Source: Deinococcus indicus (GTDB lineage: Bacteria > Deinococcota > Deinococci > Deinococcales > Deinococcaceae). Taken from it: 57,945 bases of DNA. The position numbers and the translations under genes were made by a program. This document shows, piece by piece, positions 1-8,842 of this stretch. Positions within the stretch are counted from its first letter, which is position 1; each line of letters opens with the position of its first letter. Under the pieces are notes generated by a model. That model saw nothing but the letters and a program-made list of their open reading frames with translations, searched no databases and was not told the DNA's origin. The stretch spans positions 1 through 57,945 of the forward strand of contig NZ_NHMK01000005.1 of NCBI RefSeq assembly GCF_002198095.1, read 5' to 3'.

Positions 1-5
1 CCCGT

Positions 6-2231
6 GTGGTGCTGGGCATGGTGCCCCCAGCCGAACGCCTGCCGCTGCAACGCGCAGCAGACGAGGCGCTGCAACGCCAACAGGCGCAGGAACAGGCGGC
101 GCTGAACTTCGGGAGCCTCCAGACGCTGCAACGGCGACTGGCGGAACTGGACGCCGAGGCGACCCAGCCGGTCCTGCAACGAATTCAGGCCAGACGAGGG
201 GCGGGAAACCCCCTGCCGGAGGCGATCCAGCGGCATCTGGAGGGGGGCCTGAACCACGACCTGAGCCGCGTGCGGATTCACGACGATGCGGAGGCAGACA
301 AACTGACCAAGGGCGTGAATGCCGTGGCGTTCACGACAGGGACGGACATCTTCTTCCAGGCGGGGCAGTTCAATCCGAACACGCAGAGTGGGCTGGAACT
401 GCTGGCGCATGAGGTGACGCACACCGTGCAGCAGAGCCAGGGGCGCGTGGGGACGGGCATCGACCCGGACGCCGGACTGGAGCAGGAAGCGCGCAGTATG
501 GGCGCGCGACTCGCGCAGAAGCCCCTGCTTCCACGGGTAAAACTCGCTCCAGCACAACCTCTGCGGGCCGTCTCGACGAGTGCAGTCACGCAAAGGTTGC
601 GCATTCAGAGACAATACGGGGGGCCTATCGTTGTGACGGCCCCCACCAACCAGAATCTATTCCTGGGTGGCCAGGGACAAGCCTGGGCCGACGCCGGAAC
701 CGCCGCGAAAATGGCCGTGCAGGCCCTCCCCGCACGACTGAAACAGCAGTTCAGGGACATGCCCAGCCAGCTGCTCGGCGGCATCCTGACCATGTTGCGC
801 GATACCGTGCTGATTCTCGGAGCTTCCACGGCCCTCGGGGCTGCGATCGGGGCTTTCTTCGGTGGAGTGGGTGCCATTCCCGGAGCCACCATCGGCTTCG
901 AACTCGGTCAAGTGGGCCTGACCGCTTGGGGACTGGGCGCACTCGTTCACGCTGTTGCCAGTCAGCTGAACGTCCTGACCGGCAGCGTGCAACAGTTCGC
1001 AAGGCTCAGCCGCGACGCAAAAGGCAACGCCAAAACCATCAAGGCCGCCAGCGACGCCCTCACCAACGGACTCGTGATCTTCACCAACGGCGTCATCATC
1101 GCCATCGGCGCACTGGTTCTCAAACAGGGCGTGAAAGCCTTCGCGAGCACCAAACTCGGCCAGCGCGTCGGTGCTCAGGCTGCAGGCAGCCCCACCATCA
1201 AATGGTTGGACGCCCGCCAGCGCATGACGAGCACGAACGCCCTTGGCCGACAGGTGCTTGCATCAGCAACCGGCAACCGGCCCAATCTGACCATGGCGGG
1301 CTCTGGACGAGCCGCGCCGACTGTGGGAAATCCTTCCTCTAGCCGACCGGTCTTGTCGGCTGATGAACCGACACCGACATCGGCGTCGCCCCGAAACGCA
1401 GTTGTAGCTGAGCAGCCGCGTCCAGCGAACGCAGCGCAGTTGACCGCTCAGTTGCAGAGCAAATATGGTGCAGCCAGCGTTCAAGCTCTTCTGCGCACCT
1501 TCAACGGCAATGTCGTCCAGCTCACGCGAGCCCTGCACTATGTTGGCGACCCATTGAAGTTAAAGCAGATGCTGGCGAACGTCGGCTCGCCCAGCGGTCT
1601 CCTCAAGATCATCAACGTGGCCCAGACCAGCAAGTTGCCAGCTGCCCAGGTTGAGATTTCGTTACGCGTCTTGCAGCCCGTATTGACCAAATTGGTTCTT
1701 CGATCTGAACAGGAAGTGGCCGCTGCGCTTAAAATTGCATATTCGGAGGCGAGAGATATGGGACACGCCTTGGATAGACACGGACCAGATTTGACAGACG
1801 CCCAGTTAAAGGCTCGGATCACGACTGGTATAGCGCCAGATGGCGTTCGTTCACCCACCAGAACGTCGAGCCGATTTAACAGCTATTCCGAGATGCTGGC
1901 TGCACGGGAGTATGCGCTTAAGGAGGCAGCTTCACGTCTTGGCATAGATATAAGTAAGCCGCCAAATCGACAATCGTCTGCTTTGATTCTGCCAGCCATG
2001 AGGAACGGCAGCATTATGCTGGAGTCACAAGTTGTTGAGCTCTCACCCTTGTTTGGCGGACGGGGCATAGGGCGTGGATTTACAGCCAGTGGCAGGCCCG
2101 ATGCGCAAAGGACATGGGCATCCTCTAATATCTCCCCTATAAGTAGTAAAATAACAAAAGTGCAGATAGGCCTGAAGTGGGATGACCGATTGAGTCGCTG
2201 GGTGGTTGGGCAGTTCTTCCCTTTGCCCTGA
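6..2231 (+). CDS. DUF4157 (eCIS-core) protein with C-terminal RNase A-like toxin domain, 5' end cut by window
   Basis: The reading frame is open to the window edge, so the true start probably lies upstream. Residues about 67-145 form the DUF4157 domain with a zinc-protease-like HEVTH motif at residues 135-139; this domain is common on cargo of extracellular contractile injection systems. A Gly/Ala-rich hydrophobic stretch (about 255-320) and a second one (about 345-375) could be translocation segments. The last 160 residues contain GHALDRH (586-592), a TSSRF segment and a terminal Trp-rich strand, resembling the bacterial CdiA-type RNase A domain (PF18431). The proposed role is an RNase toxin delivered by an injection or contact system and neutralised by the next gene. 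Base composition becomes AT-richer from about 1700, as expected for a swapped toxin tip. The DUF4157 call is firm; the toxin fold is inferred from motif order. Confidence 0.75.
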   Translation: MVLGMVPPAERLPLQRAADEALQRQQAQEQAALNFGSLQTLQRRLAELDAEATQPVLQRIQARRGAGNPLPEAIQRHLEGGLNHDLSRVRIHDDAEADKLTKGVNAVAFTTGTDIFFQAGQFNPNTQSGLELLAHEVTHTVQQSQGRVGTGIDPDAGLEQEARSMGARLAQKPLLPRVKLAPAQPLRAVSTSAVTQRLRIQRQYGGPIVVTAPTNQNLFLGGQGQAWADAGTAAKMAVQALPARLKQQFRDMPSQLLGGILTMLRDTVLILGASTALGAAIGAFFGGVGAIPGATIGFELGQVGLTAWGLGALVHAVASQLNVLTGSVQQFARLSRDAKGNAKTIKAASDALTNGLVIFTNGVIIAIGALVLKQGVKAFASTKLGQRVGAQAAGSPTIKWLDARQRMTSTNALGRQVLASATGNRPNLTMAGSGRAAPTVGNPSSSRPVLSADEPTPTSASPRNAVVAEQPRPANAAQLTAQLQSKYGAASVQALLRTFNGNVVQLTRALHYVGDPLKLKQMLANVGSPSGLLKIINVAQTSKLPAAQVEISLRVLQPVLTKLVLRSEQEVAAALKIAYSEARDMGHALDRHGPDLTDAQLKARITTGIAPDGVRSPTRTSSRFNSYSEMLAAREYALKEAASRLGIDISKPPNRQSSALILPAMRNGSIMLESQVVELSPLFGGRGIGRGFTASGRPDAQRTWASSNISPISSKITKVQIGLKWDDRLSRWVVGQFFPLP

Positions 2232-2238
2232 GGTTTTT

Positions 2239-2544
2239 ATGAATGAATCTCCGCTAGAATTTGTTAGAAGATTTTTTGATTTTGAATATGAAGATCAGCC
2301 TGATGAGTTAGTGGGATATAATGAGATGATAGATTATATGTGGCGCAAGGCCATCAGTGATGGCCTGAATGCATCTATTTATCGTGATATTGTGGAGCTG
2401 ATATTGTCGGGTAAAGACGCTGCAACGGAAATGGATTTTATGTTTATGCCTGGAAAGCATGAAGTGGAGGATATATTGAAATTAATACTAGTCAGAGCTC
2501 CTGCTGGGGCGGAGGCGGAGAATAGTCCAGAAAATCTGCGATAA
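2239..2544 (+). CDS. putative immunity protein for the upstream toxin
   Basis: A 101-residue acidic protein starts at ATG 2239, seven bases after the toxin stop; the Shine-Dalgarno-like TGAGG overlaps that stop codon, suggesting coupled translation. It is mostly predicted helical, with no signal peptide or membrane segment, so it is probably cytoplasmic. The gene is markedly AT-rich compared with everything downstream. I do not recognise a family. The immunity role is inferred from position, size, acidity and composition, which is the standard arrangement for polymorphic toxin cassettes. Confidence 0.6.
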   Translation: MNESPLEFVRRFFDFEYEDQPDELVGYNEMIDYMWRKAISDGLNASIYRDIVELILSGKDAATEMDFMFMPGKHEVEDILKLILVRAPAGAEAENSPENLR

Positions 2545-2672
2545 TGATAATTAATTCGTCTGAAAGAGCCAATGTTCGTGGTAAATTTTTTACAAGGAGA
2601 TTCTCAATCATTGTTAGTCTGTGTAAATGAAGAATTTTAAATGAAATCTATGCAGGTAGAATGATCTGAAAC
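2545..2672. other. AT-rich intergenic stretch, convergent gene ends
   Basis: This is the most AT-rich non-coding stretch near the left edge, between the putative immunity gene and the 3' end of priA. I see no clear hairpin terminator or ORF. It continues the low-GC character of the toxin/immunity cassette and ends abruptly at the priA stop, which may mark the cassette boundary. Confidence 0.4.
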
Positions 2673-5204
2673 CTATAGCCCCCCCCTCGGATTGACGTCC
2701 ACTCTGACCCTGGCTTTCCAGGTGCGGGTGTCGAGGATGCGCAGGAGTTCGCCGAGGCGGGTGTCGTTCCGGGCGCGCAGGAACAGGTGGTAGGGGTACA
2801 CGCCGCGCACGCGGGCGACGGGGCTGGGCGCGGGGCCGAGGACTTCGTGCGTGGTGGCCCCGGCGCCGTGGAGGGCGTCGGCGAGGTCCTGCGCGGCGGC
2901 CTGGGCTCTGTGCTGGTCGCGGGCGCTGATCTCGATCTGGGCGAGGCGGGCGTGGGGGGGGTAGTTCAGGGCGGCGCGGGCGCGTTCCTCGGCGGCGGGG
3001 TAGGCGAGGGTGTCGCGGCCTTCGACCATGACTTTCAGGGCGGGGTGGTCCGCCTGGAAGGTCTGCACGACGGTCATGGGGGCGCGGGTGGGGTGCCATT
3101 CGGCGAGCTGCCGCAGCAGGCGGTGGTAGCGTTCGCTGGCGCGGAAGTCGCTGACGTTCAGCCACGTGTCGGCCAGGGTCACGCCGATCAGGGCGAGGTC
3201 GGGTGGGGCCTCATGCGACAGCAGCAGTTGTGTGCCGACGATCACGCCGCTCTCGCCGCGCATCAGGGGGCTCAGGTCGTCCTGGTGGTCGCGGTCGAGG
3301 CGGTAGACGGGAAGGCCGGGCAGGAGTTTGCGGACTTCCTGGGTGATCCATTCGGTGCCGGGGCCGCGCGCCTTCCACATGCGGTCGCCGCATTCGTCGC
3401 AGCGGTCCGGGACGGGCTGGTGGTAGCCGCACTGGTGGCAGGTGAGTTGCCGGGTGTCCTGATGGAAGCGCAGCGGCACGTCGCAGTGGCGGCACTGGGG
3501 GGTGTGTTCGCAGGTGGGGCAGCGCAGCAGGGCGCTGTACCCGCGTCGGGGGGCGAGCAGCGCGGCCTGCCGTCCGCGTTCCTGCACCTGCCGCAGCACG
3601 CGGGCGAGGTCGTGGCTGATGGGGTAGCCCATGTCGGCGGGTGCGAGGTGCGCGCCGGACAGCGGTCCGATCTGGGCCTGTTCGGGCGGGTTGGCGTAGT
3701 CCACGACGTGCAGGCGGGCGCGGGGGGGTGAGAGGACCGCGCCGGGGTGCGGGACGCTCTCGGCGGCGGGCGCGGCCCCGACGTATGCGAGGGCGGCGTC
3801 GTGCGCGGCGGCGAGGCGGGCGGCCACGTCGGGCAGGAAGGCGCGGCTGCCGCTCAGGAGTTTGTGGGCGTCGCTGGCTTCCTCCAGCACGACGATCAGC
3901 GCGGGGTCGTGCAGCGGGGCGGTCAGAGCGTGGCCGCTGCCGATGACCAGCCGCGCGTGCCCGTCCCGCACGAGCTGCCAGCTGTGCTCACGTTGCGCCT
4001 CGCTGAGCTGCCCGCTGATCTGCGCAGCGTGCGTGCCGCAGGTGCGGGCCAGGCCGCTCAGGTGCTCCCAGCTGCGGCGCAGCGTGGCGGCGTCGGGGGC
4101 GAGGATCAGCACGCCGCGTCCCTGCCGCAGCAGCCGCCCGATGCGGGGGGCCAGGGCGGCGGCGCGGCTGGCGGGGCGGCCCCCGTGCAGTCGCCAGACG
4201 GGCGCTTCGGGCAGCCGGTCGGGCCGGTCGGGGTCGGGGGCGGCGGCGGCGGGTTCCGGCAGGGCAGGGGGTGGGGCGGGCACCTGCACGGTGTCGGCCC
4301 AGCCGCGCAGGGCGAGCGTGCCGGCCTGCGTGCCGCTCAGGGGAATGCCGGCGGCGCTGGCCCCGGCGGCCCAGGCGGCGTAACTGTCGGCCGGGCCGTG
4401 GGCGCGCAGCCACTCCCACGCGGGCGGCGGGGGCCGGTCGGTGCTGGCGTACTCGGCGGCCCCGGCGTTCAGGGCGGCGGTCACGACCCCGGCGCTGACC
4501 CCGGCGCCCCTGGCCCAGGCGCTCAGGGTGTCGCAGGGACCGTGTTCCGCGAGCCACGCGGCGGCCTGCGCCTGCCGGGGTGTCAGGGTTGGTATCTGGG
4601 TCGGTGGCTGGGCGGGCGTGACGGCGCGCAGCACGGTCACGGTGCGGCTGCCGGGTGGGACGTGTTCCGGCGCGCGGGCCTCGACCACGCTGATCAGGCG
4701 GGGCTGCGGCGTGAAGCGTTCCTCCAGCAGTCCCTGCTCGCGGATGGCGTCCAGCAGGGCGGGCGCGAAGGCCCCGGCGTCCGTCCAGCGGTCGGTGGGT
4801 GCGCGGCGCGCGAAGGCGCTCAGGTCGCTGCCCGGCACGGCCCGGACCATGTGGGTGTACGCGGCCGTCCAGCCGACGCCCAGCAGGTCGCCCCAGATCA
4901 GCCCGGCGGGAATGCGGGCGTCGTGCGCCCAGCCCTGCACGCCGGTCACGGTCGCGGGCGGCACCCACGGCGCGGCCGGATCGTCGAGCAGGTGCGCGGC
5001 CTCGCGCAGGCGGTGGGCGGCGCGCGGGTCCCCCTCGCCCACCACGAGGCCCACGACCAGCTCGCCGCGCCACGGCACCAGCACCCGGCACCCCAGTGGA
5101 ACCGGCCCGGTAAAGCCGTGCGGCGCGCCGAAATCGTACGGCGGCACCGGCAGGTTCACGGCCACCTGCCACGGGTTCGGGGAAGCGGAGGCGGGCGGCG
5201 TCAC
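2673..5204 (-). CDS. priA: primosomal protein N' (PriA), helicase motifs degenerate
   Basis: This 843-residue PriA homologue would reload the replisome at repaired forks. The N-terminal DNA-binding part is followed by the helicase-like region and a zinc cluster at about residues 560-605 (CPTC, CRHC, CHQC, CDEC). Where other PriA proteins have a GxTGSGKT Walker A loop (here about residue 345-355) the sequence reads WRLHGGRPASRAAAL, with no GKT; the DEEH box is replaced by VVLEEASDA (about 440). D. radiodurans PriA is reported to lack ATPase and helicase activity, so this is probably a pseudohelicase acting as a structural loader. GTG 5204 is chosen as start: TAGCCT lies 7 bases upstream, a leaderless arrangement. 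It is divergent from the EamA gene. Confidence 0.93.
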   Translation of the reverse strand: MTPPASASPNPWQVAVNLPVPPYDFGAPHGFTGPVPLGCRVLVPWRGELVVGLVVGEGDPRAAHRLREAAHLLDDPAAPWVPPATVTGVQGWAHDARIPAGLIWGDLLGVGWTAAYTHMVRAVPGSDLSAFARRAPTDRWTDAGAFAPALLDAIREQGLLEERFTPQPRLISVVEARAPEHVPPGSRTVTVLRAVTPAQPPTQIPTLTPRQAQAAAWLAEHGPCDTLSAWARGAGVSAGVVTAALNAGAAEYASTDRPPPPAWEWLRAHGPADSYAAWAAGASAAGIPLSGTQAGTLALRGWADTVQVPAPPPALPEPAAAAPDPDRPDRLPEAPVWRLHGGRPASRAAALAPRIGRLLRQGRGVLILAPDAATLRRSWEHLSGLARTCGTHAAQISGQLSEAQREHSWQLVRDGHARLVIGSGHALTAPLHDPALIVVLEEASDAHKLLSGSRAFLPDVAARLAAAHDAALAYVGAAPAAESVPHPGAVLSPPRARLHVVDYANPPEQAQIGPLSGAHLAPADMGYPISHDLARVLRQVQERGRQAALLAPRRGYSALLRCPTCEHTPQCRHCDVPLRFHQDTRQLTCHQCGYHQPVPDRCDECGDRMWKARGPGTEWITQEVRKLLPGLPVYRLDRDHQDDLSPLMRGESGVIVGTQLLLSHEAPPDLALIGVTLADTWLNVSDFRASERYHRLLRQLAEWHPTRAPMTVVQTFQADHPALKVMVEGRDTLAYPAAEERARAALNYPPHARLAQIEISARDQHRAQAAAQDLADALHGAGATTHEVLGPAPSPVARVRGVYPYHLFLRARNDTRLGELLRILDTRTWKARVRVDVNPRGGL

Positions 5205-5322
5205 GTACCGCAGGCTAGCGCGCCGCGCCCGGCCCCTTCCGTGACCTGCGCCCGTGGCGGGAGGCGCCGGACGGCTGGGCAGCCCGGCGGGACGACCGTG
5301 CCGGGCACGCTACCCTCCGGGG

Positions 5323-6243
5323 GTGACGCTGCCGCCCGACCGCCCCGCTCCCGCTCCGGCGAATGTCCGCACCGGCCTGCTGCTGGGCGTCGTGTCCGCG
5401 CTGGCGTTCAGCACGCTGGGCGTGTGGGGAAAACTGGCGGGGCAGGTGGGCCTGGAGGCCTTCAACGCGCTGGCGTGGCGGTTCGCGGCGGTGGCGTTGC
5501 TGCTGCTGCCGCTGTCACGCGGCCTGAGCGGCCCCGACCGGCGGCGGATGCTGGGCGTGGGCGTGCTGTACGCGGCGGCGACCATCTGTTACTTCGGGGC
5601 GCTGGAACGCGTCACGGCCGGCGCGACCGCGCTGCTGCTGTACCTCGCGCCGGCCTTCGTGATCCTGCTGGCGTGGCTGTCGGGCCGCGCGCCGCGCCGC
5701 ACGCAGCTGGGTGCCGTGACCCTGGCGGGCGCCGGGCTGGCCCTGGTGATCGGGCTGCCCGGCCCCGCCGACCGCGACCCGGCCGGCCTGCTGCTGGGCG
5801 CGGGGGCAGGCGTGCTGTACGCGACCTACCTGCTGGCCAGCGAGCGGCTGCTGGCGGGCGTCCCGGCGCTGGCGTCCACGGCGCACATGGCGCTCGTGGC
5901 GGCGCTGGTGTTCACGGGACTCGCGGCGGGCGGCGGCACCCTGGGCGTGCCGGACACGGCGGCGCAGTGGGGCGTGATCGCGGCCATGGCGCTGCTGCCC
6001 ACCCTGATCGCCGTGCCCGCCCTGTACGGCGCGGTGCGGCACCTGGGCGCGGCGCGCACCAGTCTGCTGGGCACGCTGGAACCGCTGTTCACGGTGATAC
6101 TGGCGGGCGCGGTACTGGGCGAGCAGCCTGGGCCGGGTGTGGTGCTGGGCGGCGCACTGATCCTGGCGGGCGCGCTGCTGGCGCAGTGGCCGGCGCGTCC
6201 CGTCCCCGCCCGGGAGCGCCGGGGCCTCAGCGGCCGTCGCTGA
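5323..6243 (+). CDS. EamA/DMT-family transporter
   Basis: This 306-residue inner-membrane protein has about ten hydrophobic helices in two homologous EamA halves (roughly residues 15-145 and 155-290), typical of drug/metabolite exporters of the RhaT/YdcZ-like superfamily. The substrate cannot be told. GTG 5323 is preferred over the upstream ATG at 5254 because TACCCT (5311-5316) sits 6 bases before it, giving a leaderless transcript, and because the extra N-terminal residues would be non-membrane filler. The 3' end overlaps the convergent gene by 17 bases within a shared hairpin. Confidence 0.85.
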   Translation: MTLPPDRPAPAPANVRTGLLLGVVSALAFSTLGVWGKLAGQVGLEAFNALAWRFAAVALLLLPLSRGLSGPDRRRMLGVGVLYAAATICYFGALERVTAGATALLLYLAPAFVILLAWLSGRAPRRTQLGAVTLAGAGLALVIGLPGPADRDPAGLLLGAGAGVLYATYLLASERLLAGVPALASTAHMALVAALVFTGLAAGGGTLGVPDTAAQWGVIAAMALLPTLIAVPALYGAVRHLGAARTSLLGTLEPLFTVILAGAVLGEQPGPGVVLGGALILAGALLAQWPARPVPARERRGLSGRR

Positions 6244-6245
6244 GG
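6225..6245. terminator. hairpin across two convergent stop codons
   Basis: An 8-bp stem (CCTCAGCG with CGCTGAGG) and a 5-base loop lie inside the overlap of the EamA gene end and the opposing small gene end. It is symmetric and could serve both strands, though no T-run follows. Confidence 0.5.
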
Positions 6246-6589
6246 GTCACGGTCAGCGGGTCGCGGGTGGGCTGCCCGGCCAGCGGTCCGCTGGCCCCCA
6301 CGACCCTCAGGCCCGGCGTGTCGCCGCTGGTGGCCGGCAGTTGCAGGTGCAGCAGGCGCGTGCGGCCCCCCTGCACGCTCAGGACACTGACCTTCAGTTC
6401 CCCGGCGCGCACGCAGCGGGCGTTCATGGGGCAGCGGCTGTCCTGCACGCGCAGCAGCGTGACGGTGCCGCTGCCGAGCGCGGCGGTCTGGCCGGGCGTC
6501 AGCGTGACGGTGGCGGCCTGCGCGGCCCCCAGGGCAGAGGCGCTGCTGGCAGTCAGGACGAACAGGAGGCGGGTCAGCAACCGGGTCAT
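6227..6589 (-). CDS. small exported protein of unknown function
   Basis: This 120-residue protein starts at ATG 6589 (MTRLLTRLLF), which gives a good Sec signal peptide with a hydrophobic core and an AQA-A cleavage site near residue 25. The mature part is beta-rich with one Cys pair in the segment RCPMNARC, a pattern seen in small periplasmic proteins. A longer upstream start at 6640 would put charged residues before the signal and is disfavoured. I do not recognise the family with certainty. Confidence 0.65.
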   Translation of the reverse strand: MTRLLTRLLFVLTASSASALGAAQAATVTLTPGQTAALGSGTVTLLRVQDSRCPMNARCVRAGELKVSVLSVQGGRTRLLHLQLPATSGDTPGLRVVGASGPLAGQPTRDPLTVTLSDGR

Positions 6590-6661
6590 GCCGCCCACTG
6601 TGCCCCGCGAAGCTGAGCGCCGGCTGACCGGACGCCTCATTGTTCTCGCAGGCGCGGCGCG

Positions 6662-6952
6662 TCAGCCGATCAGGGGCGCGTCGCCGCTGCTGTCGCCGTG
6701 CTGGCCGCAGTCGGCCAGGGCGCGGAAGCTGGCGGCCTTGCTGCCCAGGCCCATCTGGTCGTAGCACCCGGCGAGTTTCAGCGCGAAGAACTCCACGGCG
6801 CGGCAGTCCTCGCGGCGCTCGGCGACTTCCAGGCAGGTGCGGTAGTGCAGCACGGCGAGGTGGTACTGGGCGCTCCGGGCAGCGTGCTCGGCACGGCAGT
6901 GGCTCATGCGGAGGGACACGATGTCGCTCTGGGCGCTGATCACGGCGGTCAT
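6662..6952 (-). CDS. hypothetical helical (TPR-like) protein
   Basis: This 96-residue protein starts at ATG 6952, with TACACT 7 bases upstream (leaderless pattern). It consists of antiparallel-type amphipathic helices with Ala and Tyr spacing reminiscent of tetratricopeptide repeats (YHLAVLHYRTCLEVAERRE, then ALKLAGCYDQMGLGSKAASF), suggesting a protein-protein contact role. It has no signal peptide. The flanking genes give no further hint. The TPR link is a guess from pattern. Confidence 0.6.
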   Translation of the reverse strand: MTAVISAQSDIVSLRMSHCRAEHAARSAQYHLAVLHYRTCLEVAERREDCRAVEFFALKLAGCYDQMGLGSKAASFRALADCGQHGDSSGDAPLIG

Positions 6953-7004
6953 AGCTGGCAGTGTAGCCATGACCCGCCGTGAATGAATGAAAGATGAATC
7001 AGGT

Positions 7005-7032
7005 TTGACGGTACGAAACGTGCGTCTATAAC
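7005..7032 (+). promoter_or_regulatory. sigma70-type promoter without an obvious gene
   Basis: TTGACG (7005-7010) and TATAAC (7027-7032) are separated by 16 bases, on the + strand. Downstream there is only the degenerate repeat copy and the end of the opposing RNB gene, so the product would be a short non-coding or antisense RNA, if the promoter is used. Confidence 0.45.
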
Positions 7033-7136
7033 GTTGTTTTTCGCCGACAGCGGAATGGGGCGCCGTGATTTTATGCACTGCGCAACCGGGTGGACGGGCT
7101 GGTCAGTGGGGTGGACGCCCGACGAAACAGACGGAA

Positions 7137-7226
7137 CCTGTTTCTCTCCTGCTCTGCGGGGCAGCTCTCCGAGTCGCATCCGCTCGGACCCAGCGGGCTT
7201 TGCAGCCCATTCAACCGGAGTCCGTA
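7137..7226 (-). repeat. dispersed small element, 155-bp class, 5'-degenerate copy
   Basis: The segment matches the copy at 57289-57443 from the TTTCTCTCCTGCTCTGCGGG block to the terminal GAGTCCGTA. The other terminus is not recognisable, or survives only in degenerate form from about 7027. The preserved end stops at 7226, and the next three bases (TCA, 7227-7229) are the stop codon, read on the minus strand, of the RNB gene. Confidence 0.75.
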
Positions 7227-8618
7227 TCAGACGAGACTGGCCCGCACGGTCAGGGCGCTGAGGTTCACGTCCAGCAGCCGCACCTGCAACGTGGTGTTGA
7301 GGGGCGCGGGCGTGCTGCTGGGCAGGTCGAAGGCCAGGTCAGGGATCAGCAGGGTCGCCTGCGGGCCGCGCCGGTCCACGACCACGGCGTCCCACACCCG
7401 GTCGGGCTGCGCGGCGATGAAGCGCAGGGTGTGGTGGCGGCGGCTCAGGCGTTCGGCCTGCCGGGTGCCGTCGGCGTTCAGGCCCGCCTGCGCCACGCGC
7501 GCGGCGACCTCCTTCCCGCCCAGCGGGTCGCGCCCGGCCAGGTGGGCGCGCAACTGCTGGTGCACCACGAGGTCCAGGTAGCGGCGCATGGGGCTGGTCG
7601 CCTGGGTGTACAGGTCCAGGCCCATCCCGGAGTGCGGGCCGGGCGCCGGCTGGAAGCGGGTGCGGGACAGCGTGCGTCGCCGCGCCCACTCGGCGCTCAG
7701 GCCGGTGCCGCGCACCTCGCGCTGGGGTGGGTCCTGCGTGGCGAACGGCAGGGGGATGGCGTGGTCGTCGGCGTAGATGGCGGCGCCCCAGCCGGCCAGG
7801 GTCATGCATTCCTGCACCACGGCGCGCATCTCGGGTTTCGGCAGCGGGGTCACGAGGGCGCCGTCAGGTCCGGCCTTCACGCGGACCTCGGGCAGGTCGA
7901 TGCTCAGGGCGCCCTCCTGCACGCGCAGGTCGCGGCTGGCGCGGGCCAGTCGGGCCAGGGTCACGAAGGGTTCCTGCGACGCGTCCAGCGCGGCCTGCGC
8001 CTGCGTGTAGGTCAGGCGGGTGACGCGCACGGTCGTGAGCTGCACGTCCACGGCGTCGGCGTTGCCGTCCTCGTCGAGGTCCAGGCTGATGCTCAGGGCG
8101 GGCGTGGTGGCGTGCAGGCCCAGGCCGGTCTTCTCGACCAGTTCGTCGGGCAGCATGCCGATGGTCTGGTCCGGCAGGTACAGGGTCGCGCCGCGCGCGC
8201 GGGCTTCGAGGTCCAGGTCGCTGTCGGCGGGCACCAGGGCGGCCACGTCGGCCACGTGGACCCACAGGCGGGTCAGGCCGCCGCCGAGGACCTCGATGCC
8301 CACGGCGTCGTCCGGGTCGCGGTTGCCCTCGTCGTCGATGGCGTAGGCGTCCAGGTGGGTCAGGTCCAGGCGGGGTTCGTCCGTGAAGTCCGGGACGCTC
8401 AGGGTGACGGGGTGCGTGGCGGCGCCCAGCCGGTCGGCGTAGGGGGTGCGGCTCTCGTCCCACAGGCCGGCGCGCAGCAGCAGGGCGTGCGCGGCTTCCG
8501 GCGTTTCCGTGAGGCCCAGGTCGCGCATGGCGCGGCTCTTGGCCTGTTTGCCGCGTGCCAGCAGTTCGATTTCCGTGCGTTGCGCGGGGCTGAGGTCGGG
8601 GGCGGTGGAGAGGCTCAT
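7227..8618 (-). CDS. RNB-domain exoribonuclease (RNase II/R type)
   Basis: This 463-residue protein degrades RNA 3'-to-5' in the cytoplasm. The RNB domain carries the metal-binding acidic cluster in DEGNRDPDDAVGIE (about residues 94-107), and the later SPMRRYLDLVVHQQL motif binds the RNA backbone. A short N-terminal helical domain replaces the usual two cold-shock domains, and the C-terminus ends in a small S1-like barrel. This matches the compact D. radiodurans RNase II-type enzyme. ATG 8618 has TATGCT 7 bases upstream. Its stop codon abuts a dispersed repeat. Confidence 0.9.
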   Translation of the reverse strand: MSLSTAPDLSPAQRTEIELLARGKQAKSRAMRDLGLTETPEAAHALLLRAGLWDESRTPYADRLGAATHPVTLSVPDFTDEPRLDLTHLDAYAIDDEGNRDPDDAVGIEVLGGGLTRLWVHVADVAALVPADSDLDLEARARGATLYLPDQTIGMLPDELVEKTGLGLHATTPALSISLDLDEDGNADAVDVQLTTVRVTRLTYTQAQAALDASQEPFVTLARLARASRDLRVQEGALSIDLPEVRVKAGPDGALVTPLPKPEMRAVVQECMTLAGWGAAIYADDHAIPLPFATQDPPQREVRGTGLSAEWARRRTLSRTRFQPAPGPHSGMGLDLYTQATSPMRRYLDLVVHQQLRAHLAGRDPLGGKEVAARVAQAGLNADGTRQAERLSRRHHTLRFIAAQPDRVWDAVVVDRRGPQATLLIPDLAFDLPSSTPAPLNTTLQVRLLDVNLSALTVRASLV

Positions 8619-8794
8619 GGTTCAGAGCATAAGGCAGGGTGCCGGAACCGGGCGCCGCACCCACCGGTGCGCGGGTTTGCCGGATTGGTAAGTCTGGTTT
8701 TACATCCTGCGATGAGAAAAGTCGGGATGCGGCCGCCCGGTAGGCCGGAGGTGGGGGAGACTGCCTATTCCGGTCACTGAATGAAAAATGAAGA

Positions 8795-8824
8795 TTGACA
8801 GATTAGTAAATCCATGTTTCTATA
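8795..8824 (+). promoter_or_regulatory. promoter of the DUF4097 operon
   Basis: TTGACA (8795-8800) and TCTATA (8819-8824) are separated by 18 bases, followed by an AGGAGA ribosome-binding site just before ATG 8843. Unlike many neighbours this gene has a true leader. An AT-rich tract with ATGAAAAATGAAG lies directly upstream. Confidence 0.65.
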
Positions 8825-8842
8825 TGGACACAGGAGACGAAC

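Noticed and set aside
3747..6764. A 1005-codon + strand open frame over priA and the EamA gene
   Set aside because: It overlaps two well-supported genes in other frames and is Gly/Arg/Ala-rich without recognisable motifs.
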